DNA of 64,000 bases from Arthrobacter gengyunqii (GTDB lineage Bacteria > Actinomycetota > Actinomycetes > Actinomycetales > Micrococcaceae), in contig NZ_CP095461.1 of assembly GCF_023022985.1 (NCBI RefSeq), positions 744,001 through 808,000 of the forward strand, in the 5' to 3' direction. The translations under genes were made by a program, and so were the position numbers. A model generated the notes under the pieces. The model did not search any database and was not told the origin of the DNA. It saw only the letters and a list, made by a program, of their open reading frames with translations. Of the stretch, positions 49,144 through 58,298 are shown piece by piece. Numbering within the stretch: position 1 is the stretch's first letter; each line of letters begins with the position of its first letter.

Positions 49144-50085
49144 ATGGATAAGAGATTCCTCAATTACACCGACTGGCAGGACACCGCCGACACCCTGCAT
49201 CTGTTCCTTCAGATGGCCGGAAAGGTGAAGCTTGAGCGCAGCTGCAAACGCCCGGAGTGGGGCCATGTCCGTATGGACACCACCATCCAAGGCATCGGCA
49301 CCGGCATCATTCCGGCCGGGGACTGCAACTTCGAGATCTACTTCAACCTTGTCCGGCATCACGTGGACGTGCAGAACAGCCTGGGTGCGCGGGTGCGGAT
49401 GCCGCTGGCCGACGGACTCAGCGTGGCGGATTTCCACGGGCAGCTGCTGAACGCGCTGGACACCATTGGTGCGCCGACAAGAATCACCACGGCTCCACAG
49501 GAGTTTCACGATCCCATCCCGTTTGACCAGGACACCAAGCACCACTCCTATGACCGGGACGCCGTGGAGCTCTTTTTGGCGAACCTGCAGTTTGCCCACC
49601 GGTCCCTGGCCGGTTTCCTGGCCCCGATGCGCGGAAAGGTGGACATGCCGGCCTTCTGGTTCGGCACCATGGACCTCTCCGGGAACGTATTCAGCGGGCA
49701 GCCAGCACCGTATTCGGGCACTGACGTGATTGGCAGGAACGGCTTCGATGAGAAGTTCTTCGAAGTTGGATTCTGGCCCGGAGATACCAAGAATGCAGCG
49801 CCGTCGTTCTACGCATTGCCCTATCCGTTCCTGGCGGACATCGGCACGTACGGATCCCTGCTGGAACCGCCGCAGGCTTCGTTCCTGGTCCAGGAGAGCG
49901 AGTTCGTCTTCCGGCTGGAGGATGCCTTTTCCGCGCCGGACCCGCAACGGGCGGTGGTGGACTTCTGCCGTTCCAGTTTTGCCATCCTGCAGCGGCTGGA
50001 CCGGTGGGAAGACCTGGACTGGATCACTGAACCGCTGACGTACGGGCTGCAGCCGCTGCGTCCCGGCGGCGGAAAACACCCCTGA
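49144..50085 (+). CDS. DUF5996 family protein
   Basis: A 313-residue soluble protein of unknown function. It opens with YTDWQDTADTLHLFLQMAGKVKLE, and family-like blocks follow: SLADGLSVADFHGQLL-type (here MPLADGLSVADFHGQLLNAL), HDPIPFDQDTKHHSYDRDAV, and FWFGTMDLSGNVFSG with FEVGFWPGD (partly quoted). The His/Asp-rich block suggests a metal site, but no activity is known. GAGG lies nine bases before the ATG. It stands alone. Confidence 0.7.
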   Translation: MDKRFLNYTDWQDTADTLHLFLQMAGKVKLERSCKRPEWGHVRMDTTIQGIGTGIIPAGDCNFEIYFNLVRHHVDVQNSLGARVRMPLADGLSVADFHGQLLNALDTIGAPTRITTAPQEFHDPIPFDQDTKHHSYDRDAVELFLANLQFAHRSLAGFLAPMRGKVDMPAFWFGTMDLSGNVFSGQPAPYSGTDVIGRNGFDEKFFEVGFWPGDTKNAAPSFYALPYPFLADIGTYGSLLEPPQASFLVQESEFVFRLEDAFSAPDPQRAVVDFCRSSFAILQRLDRWEDLDWITEPLTYGLQPLRPGGGKHP

Positions 50086-50324
50086 CCGACCGTCCGATCA
50101 CGCTCACCCGCTGCATTGTGCTGGCCGGGGAATCTTCTTTTCTTGCCATGCACCCCAAAATGACCGGCCGGACCGGGTATCAGAGTAATCCAAAGGTTCA
50201 CCTGCAGTTTCCTTGCTTTCGCTTAATCCCCGTAGGTACTGTGGCGCCATCACTGCACGCCGATGGAGCAATGTTGCCCTCCGGATGGGAATGAATGAAT
50301 GAGGGATTTCGGCAGGGCGGACAG

Positions 50325-51275
50325 ATGAGCGCCCCTGGAGTGGCATCAACGAATACCCGCATCAGGCGGAAGAAGGCACATCCGCAGGCAGCACGCACCA
50401 CGGACAGGGGCAGCATCAAAGCGTGGTGGTATTTGCTGCCCGCGCTGCTGGTCTTCGCCGCATTCCTTTTCTATCCGCTGGGACGTTCGGTTTTCCTGTC
50501 TTTCCAGGGCAGCGACCTCTTTGGGCGTCCCTCGGGATTTGTTGGCCTGGACCAGTACCTGCGGTTGTTTACGGACCCCGGATTCCGAACCGTGATGCTG
50601 GTGACCCTGGGCTTTACCGTCCTCACGGTGGTCCCGTCCATTGTGCTGGCCCTCGTCCTTGGCTTGCTGCTGCATCAAAAAATAAAGGCGGTGCGCTTTT
50701 TCCGCACCGCCTTCGCTCTTCCTTTCGCCTATTCAGTGGCCACCGCGTCGGTGATTTTCGGCGTCATGTTCAACCAGGCCACCGGGGTGCTCAACGGCAT
50801 GCTGGCCTTCTTCGGCGTGGACCGCGTGGGCTGGCTGACCGATCCGGCGTGGGCGCTGCTGTCAGTGTCGCTCGCCACGGTCTGGATGCAGCTGGGCTAC
50901 AACCTGCTGGTCCTCTCCGCGGGCCTCGGCGCCGTGTCCGAGGACATCGTTGAGGCCGCACGGCTCGACGGCGCCCACGGATGGCGGATGCAGCGCTCCA
51001 TCATCATGCCGCTGCTGACCCCGCAGCTCTTTTTCCTGCTGGTCACCGGAACCATCCACGCCCTGCAGAGTTTTGGCCAGATCCACATCCTCACCAAGGG
51101 CGGCCCGCAGGACAGCACCACCACGCTCGTCTACTCAATCTACGAACAGGCGTTCGCCAACAACAATTCAAACTTTGGCTACGCCTCCGCGCAGGCCGTG
51201 GTGCTGCTGATCATCGTGGTGGTGGTGTCGGTGGTCCAATTCGGCATCCTGGAGCGGAAGGTGTTTTACCGGTGA
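50325..51275 (+). CDS. ugpA: Carbohydrate/glycerol-phosphate ABC transporter permease (UgpA-like)
   Basis: A 316-residue membrane protein with six helices. The EAA loop is EDIVEAARLDGAHGWRMQRSIIMPLL (about residues 205-230), and the ending HILTKGGPQDSTTTLVYSIYEQAF is typical of MalF/UgpA permeases (blocks quoted in part). An in-frame ATG at 50295 is an alternative start; 50325 has GGGCGGA five bases upstream. The stop overlaps the next gene by four bases. No ATPase is encoded in the operon. Confidence 0.82.
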   Translation: MSAPGVASTNTRIRRKKAHPQAARTTDRGSIKAWWYLLPALLVFAAFLFYPLGRSVFLSFQGSDLFGRPSGFVGLDQYLRLFTDPGFRTVMLVTLGFTVLTVVPSIVLALVLGLLLHQKIKAVRFFRTAFALPFAYSVATASVIFGVMFNQATGVLNGMLAFFGVDRVGWLTDPAWALLSVSLATVWMQLGYNLLVLSAGLGAVSEDIVEAARLDGAHGWRMQRSIIMPLLTPQLFFLLVTGTIHALQSFGQIHILTKGGPQDSTTTLVYSIYEQAFANNNSNFGYASAQAVVLLIIVVVVSVVQFGILERKVFYR

Positions 51276-52195
51276 GCCGCACAGCAACTCCCTCGGCCGC
51301 CGGCGCCAACGCCCGCACCGGTTCCGGAGCCCGTGCCCCGCAGGCAACAGCCGGCACACCGCGGCGCAGCCGCCGTCCCCTGACCCTGGGCCGTGTCCTG
51401 ACGTATCTGGCGCTGACAGCCGGCGCCGTCGTCGTGCTTTTTCCCGTGTACTTCGGTTTTGTGGGGTCCTTCATGGGCCCGGGAGACATCAATTCCTACC
51501 CGGCGTCGCTGTGGCCCTTTGGCGGTTTCCGCGCCGAGAACTTCACCGGCGCCCTGAACAGCATTCCGCTGGGCCGGCAGTACGTGAACTCGGTGGTCAT
51601 GGCCGGCCTGATCACGCTGGGTCAGCTGGTCACCTCCATGCTGGCCGCGTACGCACTGGTGTTCCTGAAGGTCCGCTGGCGCTCGTTCTGGTTTGCGTTG
51701 TTCCTGTGCAGCATGATGGTGCCGTCCGAGGCCATCATCATCCCCAACTACCTGACGATGAGCTCCCTGGGACTGATCAACACCACGTCCGCTCTCGTGC
51801 TGCCTTTCCTCGCCCACGGGTTTGGCATCTTCCTGCTGCGCCAGGCGTTCCTGTCCTTCCCGGTGGAGCTGTGGGAGGCGGCGCGGATTGACGGTGCCGG
51901 ACACTTCCGTTTCCTGATCTCCGTCCTGGTGCCGCTGTCCAAGCCAACGCTGGCGGCCCTGGGCATCTGGTCCTTCCTGTCGGCCTGGAACATGTACCTC
52001 TGGCCGCTGCTGGTGACCCAAACCCCTGAGATGCAAACCATCCAGATTGGCATCACCCAGCTGCGTTCAGCGGACAACTTCAACGCCGGGCTGGTTCTTG
52101 CGGGAACGGTGCTGGCCATTATTCCCACCCTGCTGCTGGTGATTTTCGGCCAGCGGTTCATTGTCCGCGGCCTTACCGCCGGTTCGATCAAATGA
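51272..52195 (+). CDS. ugpE: Carbohydrate/glycerol-phosphate ABC transporter permease (UgpE-like)
   Basis: A 307-residue membrane protein. After a 40-residue Ala/Arg-rich N-terminus come six helices with the EAA loop VELWEAARIDGAGHFRFLIS and the LSAWNMYLWPLLVTQ motif shared by UgpE/MalG proteins. GTG start inside the UgpA stop (GTGA). It forms the channel with UgpA. Confidence 0.82.
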   Translation: MSRTATPSAAGANARTGSGARAPQATAGTPRRSRRPLTLGRVLTYLALTAGAVVVLFPVYFGFVGSFMGPGDINSYPASLWPFGGFRAENFTGALNSIPLGRQYVNSVVMAGLITLGQLVTSMLAAYALVFLKVRWRSFWFALFLCSMMVPSEAIIIPNYLTMSSLGLINTTSALVLPFLAHGFGIFLLRQAFLSFPVELWEAARIDGAGHFRFLISVLVPLSKPTLAALGIWSFLSAWNMYLWPLLVTQTPEMQTIQIGITQLRSADNFNAGLVLAGTVLAIIPTLLLVIFGQRFIVRGLTAGSIK

Positions 52196-52241
52196 CCGCA
52201 CGACCATATTCGACTGCGAAAAACCGATGAAGGGGAACCAC

Positions 52242-53639
52242 ATGCGAACCATACGACGACGCCGATTCCTGCCACTGGCGGCCGGAACCGCGGCCCTGGC
52301 CCTAGCCCTGTCCGCCTGCGGGTCAGGCGGCGGCGAGACGGCAGATGACAGTGCGGCACCGCCCGCCGATGTCCTGGAGGAGGCCGACGGCGTGACCGAG
52401 GTCAATTTCTGGCACTCCATGGACGGCACCAACGGCGAGACGCTGGACGCGCTCATCACTGAATTCAATGCTGCCAATGAGGGCAAGATTGAGGTCAAGA
52501 GCGTCTACCAGGGTGACTACGACGCCACCATCACGAAGTACAAGGCGGCAGTGCAGTCCAACAGCACTCCCACCATGGTGCAGATCTACGACATCGGTAC
52601 CCAGTTCATGATCGATTCCGGGGCGGTGCTGCCCACGCAGGTCTTCATTGACCGGGACGAGTACAACGTGTCCGATCTGCAGCCCAACATCGCGGGTTAC
52701 TACTCGATCAACGATGAGCTCTGGTCCATGCCGTTCAACACGTCCATGCCCGTGCTGTACTACAACAAAACCCTGTTTGAAGCAGCAGGACTGGATCCGG
52801 AAACGGCGCCGGAGACCCTGGACGAGGTGGGCACGGCTGCGGAGGCGCTGTCGAAGGTCAACGGCGGCCCGGCGGAATTCGGATTCAACGCCGCCATTTA
52901 CGGCTGGCTCCTGGAACAGGAAATTGCTGCCAGCGGTGAGCTGTACTGCGGACCGGACAACGGCCGCAGCGGAGAGCGGGCCACTGAGTACACGCTCAAC
53001 AATGACTCCGCCGTGGAGTTTGTCGACTGGTGGAAGGACCTGGTGGCCACCGGCATCGCGGGCAACACGGGCCGGGCCACGGCCGATGCGCAGAATGCCT
53101 TCAAGACCGGAACCATCGGCATGACGCTGGAGTCCACGGGTGCCCTGCGGGGAATGCAGCAGGCGGCCGAGGAGCAGGGCTTTGAACTGGGCGTGGGGTT
53201 CTACCCCAAGATTGAGGAGAACGATTCCGGTCCGATCATCGGGGGAGCCTCGCTCTGGGTCTCCGGCGAGGGACACTCCGATGCGGAGAAGGAAGCCTCC
53301 TGGCAGTTCATGCAGTTCCTGGCCGAGCCGGCCACCCAGGCCACCTGGCACACCGGCACCGGATACTTCCCGATTTCCAAGGCTGCCCTGGATGAGCCCA
53401 AGGACGTGGAGTGGCGCGAGCAGTATCCGCAGTTCGATGTTGCCGTGCAGCAGCTGGAAGCCACGGAACTGACCTCGGCAACCCAGGGCTGCTCGGCCGG
53501 TTCGATGCCGCAGGCACGCAAGGCGGCAGAGGATGCCCTCGAAGGGGCGCTGCTGGGCGGTGACAGCAAGACCGAGCTGACAGAGGCGGTCACTGAGCTG
53601 CAGCGGGAAATCGAAAGCTACAACAGCTCCGTTCAGTAG
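52242..53639 (+). CDS. ugpB: Extracellular solute-binding lipoprotein (UgpB-like)
   Basis: A 465-residue lipoprotein with lipobox LALSACGSG (Cys about residue 27). UgpB-type blocks are VNFWHSMDGTNGETLDALI, STPTMVQIYDIGTQFMIDSG, MPFNTSMPVLYYNKTLFEAAGLDP and GTGYFPISKAALDEP (partly quoted). These are those of sn-glycerol-3-phosphate binding proteins, though related sugar importers share them. The start at 52242 has AAGGGGA seven bases upstream. A very stable hairpin follows the stop. Confidence 0.82.
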   Translation: MRTIRRRRFLPLAAGTAALALALSACGSGGGETADDSAAPPADVLEEADGVTEVNFWHSMDGTNGETLDALITEFNAANEGKIEVKSVYQGDYDATITKYKAAVQSNSTPTMVQIYDIGTQFMIDSGAVLPTQVFIDRDEYNVSDLQPNIAGYYSINDELWSMPFNTSMPVLYYNKTLFEAAGLDPETAPETLDEVGTAAEALSKVNGGPAEFGFNAAIYGWLLEQEIAASGELYCGPDNGRSGERATEYTLNNDSAVEFVDWWKDLVATGIAGNTGRATADAQNAFKTGTIGMTLESTGALRGMQQAAEEQGFELGVGFYPKIEENDSGPIIGGASLWVSGEGHSDAEKEASWQFMQFLAEPATQATWHTGTGYFPISKAALDEPKDVEWREQYPQFDVAVQQLEATELTSATQGCSAGSMPQARKAAEDALEGALLGGDSKTELTEAVTELQREIESYNSSVQ

Positions 53640-53647
53640 GGACCGGC

Positions 53648-53708
53648 AACGCCGGCAGCGGGGCGGGTTTTCCCCGGGACGGGAAACCGGCCCCGCTGCG
53701 CCGGCGTT
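53648..53708 (+). terminator. Long hairpin after the ugpB-like gene
   Basis: AACGCCGGC (53648-53656) pairs with GCCGGCGTT (53700-53708) and AGCGGGGC (53657-53664) with GCCCCGCT (53690-53697), leaving a two-base bulge. The loop itself contains GGTTTTCCC/GGGAAACC. No U-run, but the stem is unusually stable. Confidence 0.6.
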
Positions 53709-53754
53709 AGGCGGCAGGCAACCAGACGAGCGAAACAATCCAAGGAGGATTCGC

Positions 53755-54618
53755 ATGGCACGACCGGTGGCGGCCACGGACGGGCAGCGGAAGATACTTG
53801 CAGCCCTTTTGGACAACATCGGCTATGAAATCATGCCGTTTCCCTCCGCCAGGACCAAGGTAGTGGCGGACGTGCCGGCGAGCATTCCGCTGACCATTAC
53901 GGCAACGGGCGGCAAGGGGCTGGAACCCACGCTGGACACCGCTGTTTTCCTCAGCGGCAGGGGCTACTCGGTGGCGCCCCACATCCCGGCACGGCTGGTC
54001 CGGGACGCCAAAGAGCTCAACACCCTGGTGCGCCGCCTGGAAGCTGCGGAGATCGACCGGATCTTCGTCATCGCCGGCGACGTTGAGGAGGCGGCAGGCG
54101 AGTTCCCCGACGCACCGAGCCTGCTGCGCGAACTCAAGAGCCAGGGACATCACTTCACTGAAGTGGGAATCGGCGGCTATCCGGAAGGCCACGGCTCCTT
54201 CAGCAACGAGGTGATGCGGCAGGCACTGCGGGACAAGGCACCCCTGGCCACGCGGATCCTCACCCAAATCTGTTTCGATGCCACAGCTGTCCTGGAGTGG
54301 GGCGCGGACATCCGGCAGGACGGAGTGGCTCTGCCGGTCTACGTGGGCATGCCGGGGCCGGTGAGCCGGCAGCGGCTGATCCGGGTCTCCGCCGGGCTCG
54401 GGCTGGGCCAGTCGGCCAACTTCCTGAAAAAACAGCAGAACATGGTGCGCCGGTTCTTCAGCCCGTCCGGCTACAAGCCCACGCAGCTCATCCGGGGACT
54501 GCTTCAGGGGCTGCCGGGCAGCGACGCCAACATCAGGGGATTCCACATTTTCACCTTCAATGACCTGGCCTCCACCGAGGCCTGGCGGCGGGAACTGCTG
54601 GCCCAGGCGCGGGGATAA
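53755..54618 (+). CDS. metF: Methylenetetrahydrofolate reductase family protein (MetF-like)
   Basis: A 287-residue flavin-dependent TIM-barrel protein, expected to reduce 5,10-methylene-THF to 5-methyl-THF. Supporting blocks are the early strand YEIMPFPSARTK (the E of the family EFFPP position is shifted), ATGGKGLEPTLD, IFVIAGDVEEAAGEFPDA, EVGIGGYPEGH, TRILTQICFDATAVLEW and GFHIFTFNDL. It is divergent from housekeeping MetF and may serve one-carbon catabolism. It lies 115 bases after the ugp-like operon, beyond a hairpin, with its own AAGGAGGA ribosome-binding site. Confidence 0.75.
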   Translation: MARPVAATDGQRKILAALLDNIGYEIMPFPSARTKVVADVPASIPLTITATGGKGLEPTLDTAVFLSGRGYSVAPHIPARLVRDAKELNTLVRRLEAAEIDRIFVIAGDVEEAAGEFPDAPSLLRELKSQGHHFTEVGIGGYPEGHGSFSNEVMRQALRDKAPLATRILTQICFDATAVLEWGADIRQDGVALPVYVGMPGPVSRQRLIRVSAGLGLGQSANFLKKQQNMVRRFFSPSGYKPTQLIRGLLQGLPGSDANIRGFHIFTFNDLASTEAWRRELLAQARG

Positions 54619-54702
54619 AGGGACGCCGACGGCGATTGGCCTCCGCCCGCGCGATGCTGACATACTGTTGGCAAGACCCACGCGGAAGGTAAGCGCACCA
54701 CC

Positions 54703-55158
54703 ATGACCCCCCGAAAACTATTCACCACCCTCGCCTTTGCGGAGGCTGTGACGTGGACCCTGCTCATCGCCGCCCTGGTGGCCAAGTACGGCTTCGACAA
54801 TGAGAGCTTCACTCCGATCGCAGGCGGCCTGCACGGGTTCGTGTTCCTGTCCTACGCCGCGGTCACGCTTTTTGTTTGGGCCAACCAGAAGTGGCCGGCG
54901 CGCACCGGCATCCTGGGCGTGGCGCTCGCCGTCATTCCGTGGGCGACCATTCCCTTCGAACGCTCGGTGGACCGCCGCGGGCTGTTGGACGGCGGCTGGC
55001 GCATGGCGCCCGGCGGCGAGGAGCCCGCCAACCCGGTCGACAAAGCAGCTGCCCTGGTGCTCCGCCGCCCGGTGGCCTCTGCCCTCGTCGCCCTGGTCGC
55101 CGTAGCCGTGGTCTTCTTGGTGCTCCTCATCCTGGGCCCGCCCATTCCGAAGGGCTGA
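54703..55158 (+). CDS. DUF3817 domain membrane protein
   Basis: A 151-residue protein with four membrane helices. The start (LFTTLAFAEAVTWTLLIAALVAK), GGLHGFVFLSYAAVTLF, and GVALAVIPWATIPFE are DUF3817 hallmarks (quoted in part). A cytoplasmic segment and a final helix (about 125-146) follow. Function unknown. GGAAGG precedes the ATG. Confidence 0.75.
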   Translation: MTPRKLFTTLAFAEAVTWTLLIAALVAKYGFDNESFTPIAGGLHGFVFLSYAAVTLFVWANQKWPARTGILGVALAVIPWATIPFERSVDRRGLLDGGWRMAPGGEEPANPVDKAAALVLRRPVASALVALVAVAVVFLVLLILGPPIPKG

Positions 55159-55191
55159 TCCGGGCAATTTGCACCGCAACAACGCCAAAGA

Positions 55192-55227
55192 GAGGCGGCC
55201 TTCCCGGTGGGGAAGGCCGCCTCTTTC
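55192..55227. terminator. Bidirectional rho-independent terminator
   Basis: GAGGCGGCCTTCCC (55192-55205) pairs perfectly with GGGAAGGCCGCCTC (55210-55223) around GGTG. AAAG precedes and CTTTC follows, so U-runs exist in both directions. It serves the DUF3817 gene and the convergent epimerase gene. Confidence 0.88.
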
Positions 55228-55262
55228 GTGTCGGCGTTCCCGACGTTAGGGGGGTTGCACCT

Positions 55263-56126
55263 TTAGGGGTGCCGGATGCCCGTTCCGGCGAGCACGGCCC
55301 GGTAGCCCTCACGGAACGTGGGATAGGCGAACTCGAAGCCGGTGCCCCGCAGCTTCGCGTTGCGGAGCTTCCGGTCACCGCCGCGGCTGGAGGTGCCGGT
55401 GCCGGCCGGCTCGGCAGCGGGCAGTTCCCGGTCCAGCTCCGCGGCCAGGAACCGCAGCACCTCTGCCAGATCCACGGGCTCATCATCCACGCCCACATAC
55501 AGCGGTTCCGGCTCCGGTACACGCGTGGTCAGGTGCACTATCGCGGCGGCGGCGTCGTCGCGGTGGATGCGGTTGGTCAGCTGCGGCACGGCCGGAACCA
55601 CGGCGGTGCCGGCGGTCACCGAATCAATCAGCCGGGTGCGGCCCGGGCCGTAGATGCCGGACAGCCGGAGCACGACGGCGTCGGGCCGGCGCGCGTGCAG
55701 CAGTTCCTCCGCTTCGAGAATCACGGCACCGGTGGCGGATGCCGGCGCCGCCGGAGTGTCCTCGTCCACCCAGCCGCCCCCGGCATCGCCGTACACCGCG
55801 GTGGAGGAGACAAACAGGATCCGCCGCGGACGCACGCCGTCGCGCTCCAGCGCATCCAGGACGTTCGCGGTGCCGTCCACATACGCGGCGCGGTAAGCGT
55901 CTTCGCTGCGCCGGTCGGCGGCCACGGCAATGACGACGACGTCGGTGTCCGCCGGAATGCGCGGCAGGTCACCGCTTGAGCCGGTCAGGTCAGCGGCCTG
56001 GCCGGTGATCGGGGCAGGAATTTTGTCGGGGGAGCGGCGCCATCCGAGCACGGAAAAGCCGGCCGCGGCGAACCGCAGGCCGGCTTCAGTGCCCAGATCA
56101 CCGCAGCCGGCGATCAGGACAGTCAC
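55263..56126 (-). CDS. NAD(P)-dependent epimerase/dehydratase-like (SDR) protein
   Basis: A 287-residue atypical/extended SDR: nucleotide motif VLIAGCGDLGTEAGLRFAAAG, FVSSTAVYGDAGGGWVDE (Ser and Tyr of the active site region), and LRLSGIYGPGRTRLID (arginine-rich substrate block). The expected catalytic Lys after Tyr is not evident, so catalysis is doubtful; YeeD/YeeZ-like proteins share this pattern. It is the last of three minus-strand genes. Confidence 0.7.
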   Translation of the reverse strand: MTVLIAGCGDLGTEAGLRFAAAGFSVLGWRRSPDKIPAPITGQAADLTGSSGDLPRIPADTDVVVIAVAADRRSEDAYRAAYVDGTANVLDALERDGVRPRRILFVSSTAVYGDAGGGWVDEDTPAAPASATGAVILEAEELLHARRPDAVVLRLSGIYGPGRTRLIDSVTAGTAVVPAVPQLTNRIHRDDAAAAIVHLTTRVPEPEPLYVGVDDEPVDLAEVLRFLAAELDRELPAAEPAGTGTSSRGGDRKLRNAKLRGTGFEFAYPTFREGYRAVLAGTGIRHP

Positions 56127-56133
56127 GGGGAAC

Positions 56134-56835
56134 CTACTCAGCCAGGGCGGAGAGCACGGCCTTGGCCACGTCCTCGCTGGACTGGGGGTTCTGGCCCGAA
56201 ATCAGGTTCCGGTCGCGGACCACAAAGCTGGTCCAGGCCGGGCCGGACTCTATGACGGCGCCCTTGTTGCGCAGCACGTCCTCGCAGAACCAGGGGGTGT
56301 TTTCTCCGGTGCCGCCGCCCATTTCCTCTTCGTCCGTGAAGACGGTGAGCCTGCGGCCGGCAAAGACGAAGTCGCCGTTCTCGGTCTCGGCGCTCAGCAA
56401 TCCTGCCGGGCCGTGACAGAACGGAGCGATGATCTTTCCGTCGTTGTCGGCTGCAATAAGGATTCGGCCCAGGTCCTTGTCAAAAGCCAGGTCCGCCATC
56501 GGGCCGTGCCCGCCCGGCATGACAACGGCGTCGTACTCAGCGATATTCGCGTCCGCGAGGGGCAGGGGGTCGGAGAGTTCAGCGTCGATGAAGGCGAGGT
56601 AGTTGGTGAAGGCCGCGGCCTTCTCAGCGCCGCCGGCCTGCGACGGATCCAGGCTGACCGCGTCCACGGTGGGCTTGGTGCCGTTGGGGGTGGCGATGCG
56701 GACGGTGTGCCCGGCGTCGCGCAGGACACGGTGGGACTCCGCGAGTTCCTCGGCCCAGAAGCCCGTGGGGTGCTCGCTGCCGTCCTTCATGGTGAGGGAA
56801 TCGGCTGCTGAAACGACCATGAGGATATTGGCCAT
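56134..56835 (-). CDS. DJ-1/PfpI family protein (Hsp31-like, type 1 glutamine amidotransferase fold)
   Basis: A 233-residue protein. The nucleophile elbow is APFCHGPAGLLSA (Cys about residue 139, followed by His), with the acidic partner in VVMPGGHGPMADLA and SLTMKDGSEHPTGFWAEEL at the start, as in Hsp31/YhbO-like glyoxalase III or deglycase proteins. It probably protects against reactive carbonyls. It lies seven bases before the epimerase gene and shares the strand with an aldo/keto reductase, which fits a carbonyl-stress group (inference). Confidence 0.78.
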   Translation of the reverse strand: MANILMVVSAADSLTMKDGSEHPTGFWAEELAESHRVLRDAGHTVRIATPNGTKPTVDAVSLDPSQAGGAEKAAAFTNYLAFIDAELSDPLPLADANIAEYDAVVMPGGHGPMADLAFDKDLGRILIAADNDGKIIAPFCHGPAGLLSAETENGDFVFAGRRLTVFTDEEEMGGGTGENTPWFCEDVLRNKGAVIESGPAWTSFVVRDRNLISGQNPQSSEDVAKAVLSALAE

Positions 56836-56897
56836 GGGGAGTTCTCCTTTGAGAGGGGATGGGAGGTGGGGGGTGCTGCGGCCTGCCGGTCAGAGAC

Positions 56898-57770
56898 TTA
56901 TTTGCCGGCGGCGTCGAGCTCCGCGAAGGTGGCGTCGTCGAGCACCAGATCCGCGGCGGCGAGGTTTTCCTCAAGGTGCGCAATGGAGCCGGTGCCGGGG
57001 ATCGGCATCATGACCGGGGAGCGGCGCAGGAGCCAGGCCAGGGCCACTTGGGAATCGGTGGCGTTCAGGCGCTTTGCGGCTTCCGCCACGGGGCCTCCGG
57101 GCTGAGCCAGCTCGCCGGCGGAAATCGGGGCCCACGGGATGAAGCCAATGCCGTTGTCCTCGGAGTACTTCAGGACGTCCTCGGAGGAACGGTCGGTGAG
57201 GTTGTAGCGGTTCTGCACGGTGGAGACGGTGAAGAACTTCGCAGCCGCTTCCAGATCCTCGACGGAAACCTGGGACAGGCCGAGGGCCTTCACCTTGCCC
57301 TCCTGCTGCAGGTCGCGCAGTACGGCGAACTGCTCGTCGCGGTCCACCTTGGGATCAATGCGGTGCAGCTGCAGCAGGTCCAGCGAATCGACCTTGAGCT
57401 TGCGCAGCGACAGTTCGGTCTGCTGGCGCAGGTACTCCGGGCGGCCCACCGGCACCCAGGCATCCGGTCCGGTGCGGACAAAGCCCACCTTGGTGGCAAT
57501 CCGGACGCCGTCCGGGTAGGGGTAGAGCGCTTCGGCAATGATCTCTTCGCTGATGTTCGGGCCGTAGGAATCAGCGGTGTCGATGAAGTCAACGCCCAGC
57601 TCGACGGCGCGGCGCACCACGTCGACGGCGGTGCCGCGGCTTTCCGGCTCGCCCCAGACCCCGGGTCCCACAATCCGCATGGCGCCGAAGCCCAGGCGGT
57701 GCACGGTGCCCAGGTCCAACAAATCGATGGTGGAGGACAGGGCAGGTGAAGTTTCCGTCGTATCAGTCAT
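56898..57770 (-). CDS. Aldo/keto reductase
   Basis: A 290-residue NADPH-dependent TIM-barrel reductase. The catalytic tetrad can be placed as Asp in DFIDTADSYG with Tyr four residues later, Lys in ATKVGF, and His in LLQLHRID; the cofactor end is MPIPGTGSIAHLEENLAA. It would reduce aldehydes or ketones. It is divergent from the ring-cleavage operon starting at 57942. Confidence 0.82.
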   Translation of the reverse strand: MTDTTETSPALSSTIDLLDLGTVHRLGFGAMRIVGPGVWGEPESRGTAVDVVRRAVELGVDFIDTADSYGPNISEEIIAEALYPYPDGVRIATKVGFVRTGPDAWVPVGRPEYLRQQTELSLRKLKVDSLDLLQLHRIDPKVDRDEQFAVLRDLQQEGKVKALGLSQVSVEDLEAAAKFFTVSTVQNRYNLTDRSSEDVLKYSEDNGIGFIPWAPISAGELAQPGGPVAEAAKRLNATDSQVALAWLLRRSPVMMPIPGTGSIAHLEENLAAADLVLDDATFAELDAAGK

Positions 57771-57830
57771 GTAGGCGTCAACAAGGGCCGTGAGGGGGTT
57801 TATTCCTCAGCACCCTGATAAACGCGGCAT

Positions 57831-57844
57831 GCGACAAACGTCGC
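57831..57844. promoter_or_regulatory. Inverted repeat between divergent aldo/keto reductase and ring-cleavage operon
   Basis: GCGAC (57831-57835) and GTCGC (57840-57844) flank AAAC. It lies about 60 bases before a TAGGCT -10-like hexamer (57891-57896) serving the ring-cleavage operon. It could be an operator; the regulator is not in the visible part of the cluster. Confidence 0.35.
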
Positions 57845-57941
57845 GGATCAAACAGGTCAGGCTGCCCATGCCACGGTGTCCGGGCAGACATAGGCTCACC
57901 AGACAATGAGCACCACCACCCGCCAATCAGGAGGAGGCACA

Positions 57942-58298
57942 GTGCCGTCCCACACTCCGCGCATTGAGGGCACCCACGTCTACGACACCGAATCGAGCAA
58001 CCGGGGACGTGCCCTGAACAGGATGTTTTTCTCACTCAAGGATGCGGCTAACCGCGAAAAATTCAGCGCGGATGAGCCGGCTTACTGCGACGCCTACCAC
58101 CTCAACGAGGAACAGAAGCGGGTGGTCCTGGAACGTGATTGGAAGCGGATGACGGAGATCGGAGCGTCGATTTTCTACGTCATCAAGCTTGCGGCCATCG
58201 ACCGGAAATCCATGCAGGACCTGGGTGCAGTCTTTACCGGCATGACCACCGAAGAATTCACTGCAGAGCTGATAGCAGGAGGACGGAAGTTTGGCTGA
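57942..58298 (+). CDS. ligA: Extradiol ring-cleavage dioxygenase, LigA (alpha) subunit
   Basis: A 118-residue small subunit of the protocatechuate 4,5-dioxygenase type. The all-helical LigA body is LNRMFFSLKDAANREKF, YHLNEEQKRVVLERDWKRM, with the terminal DLGAVFTGMTTEEFTAELI segment (blocks quoted in part). It closes over the active site of LigB. The GTG at 57942 is chosen because AGGAGGAGG lies just upstream and the length matches; an ATG at 57906 has none. It overlaps ligB by eight bases. Confidence 0.88.
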   Translation: MPSHTPRIEGTHVYDTESSNRGRALNRMFFSLKDAANREKFSADEPAYCDAYHLNEEQKRVVLERDWKRMTEIGASIFYVIKLAAIDRKSMQDLGAVFTGMTTEEFTAELIAGGRKFG

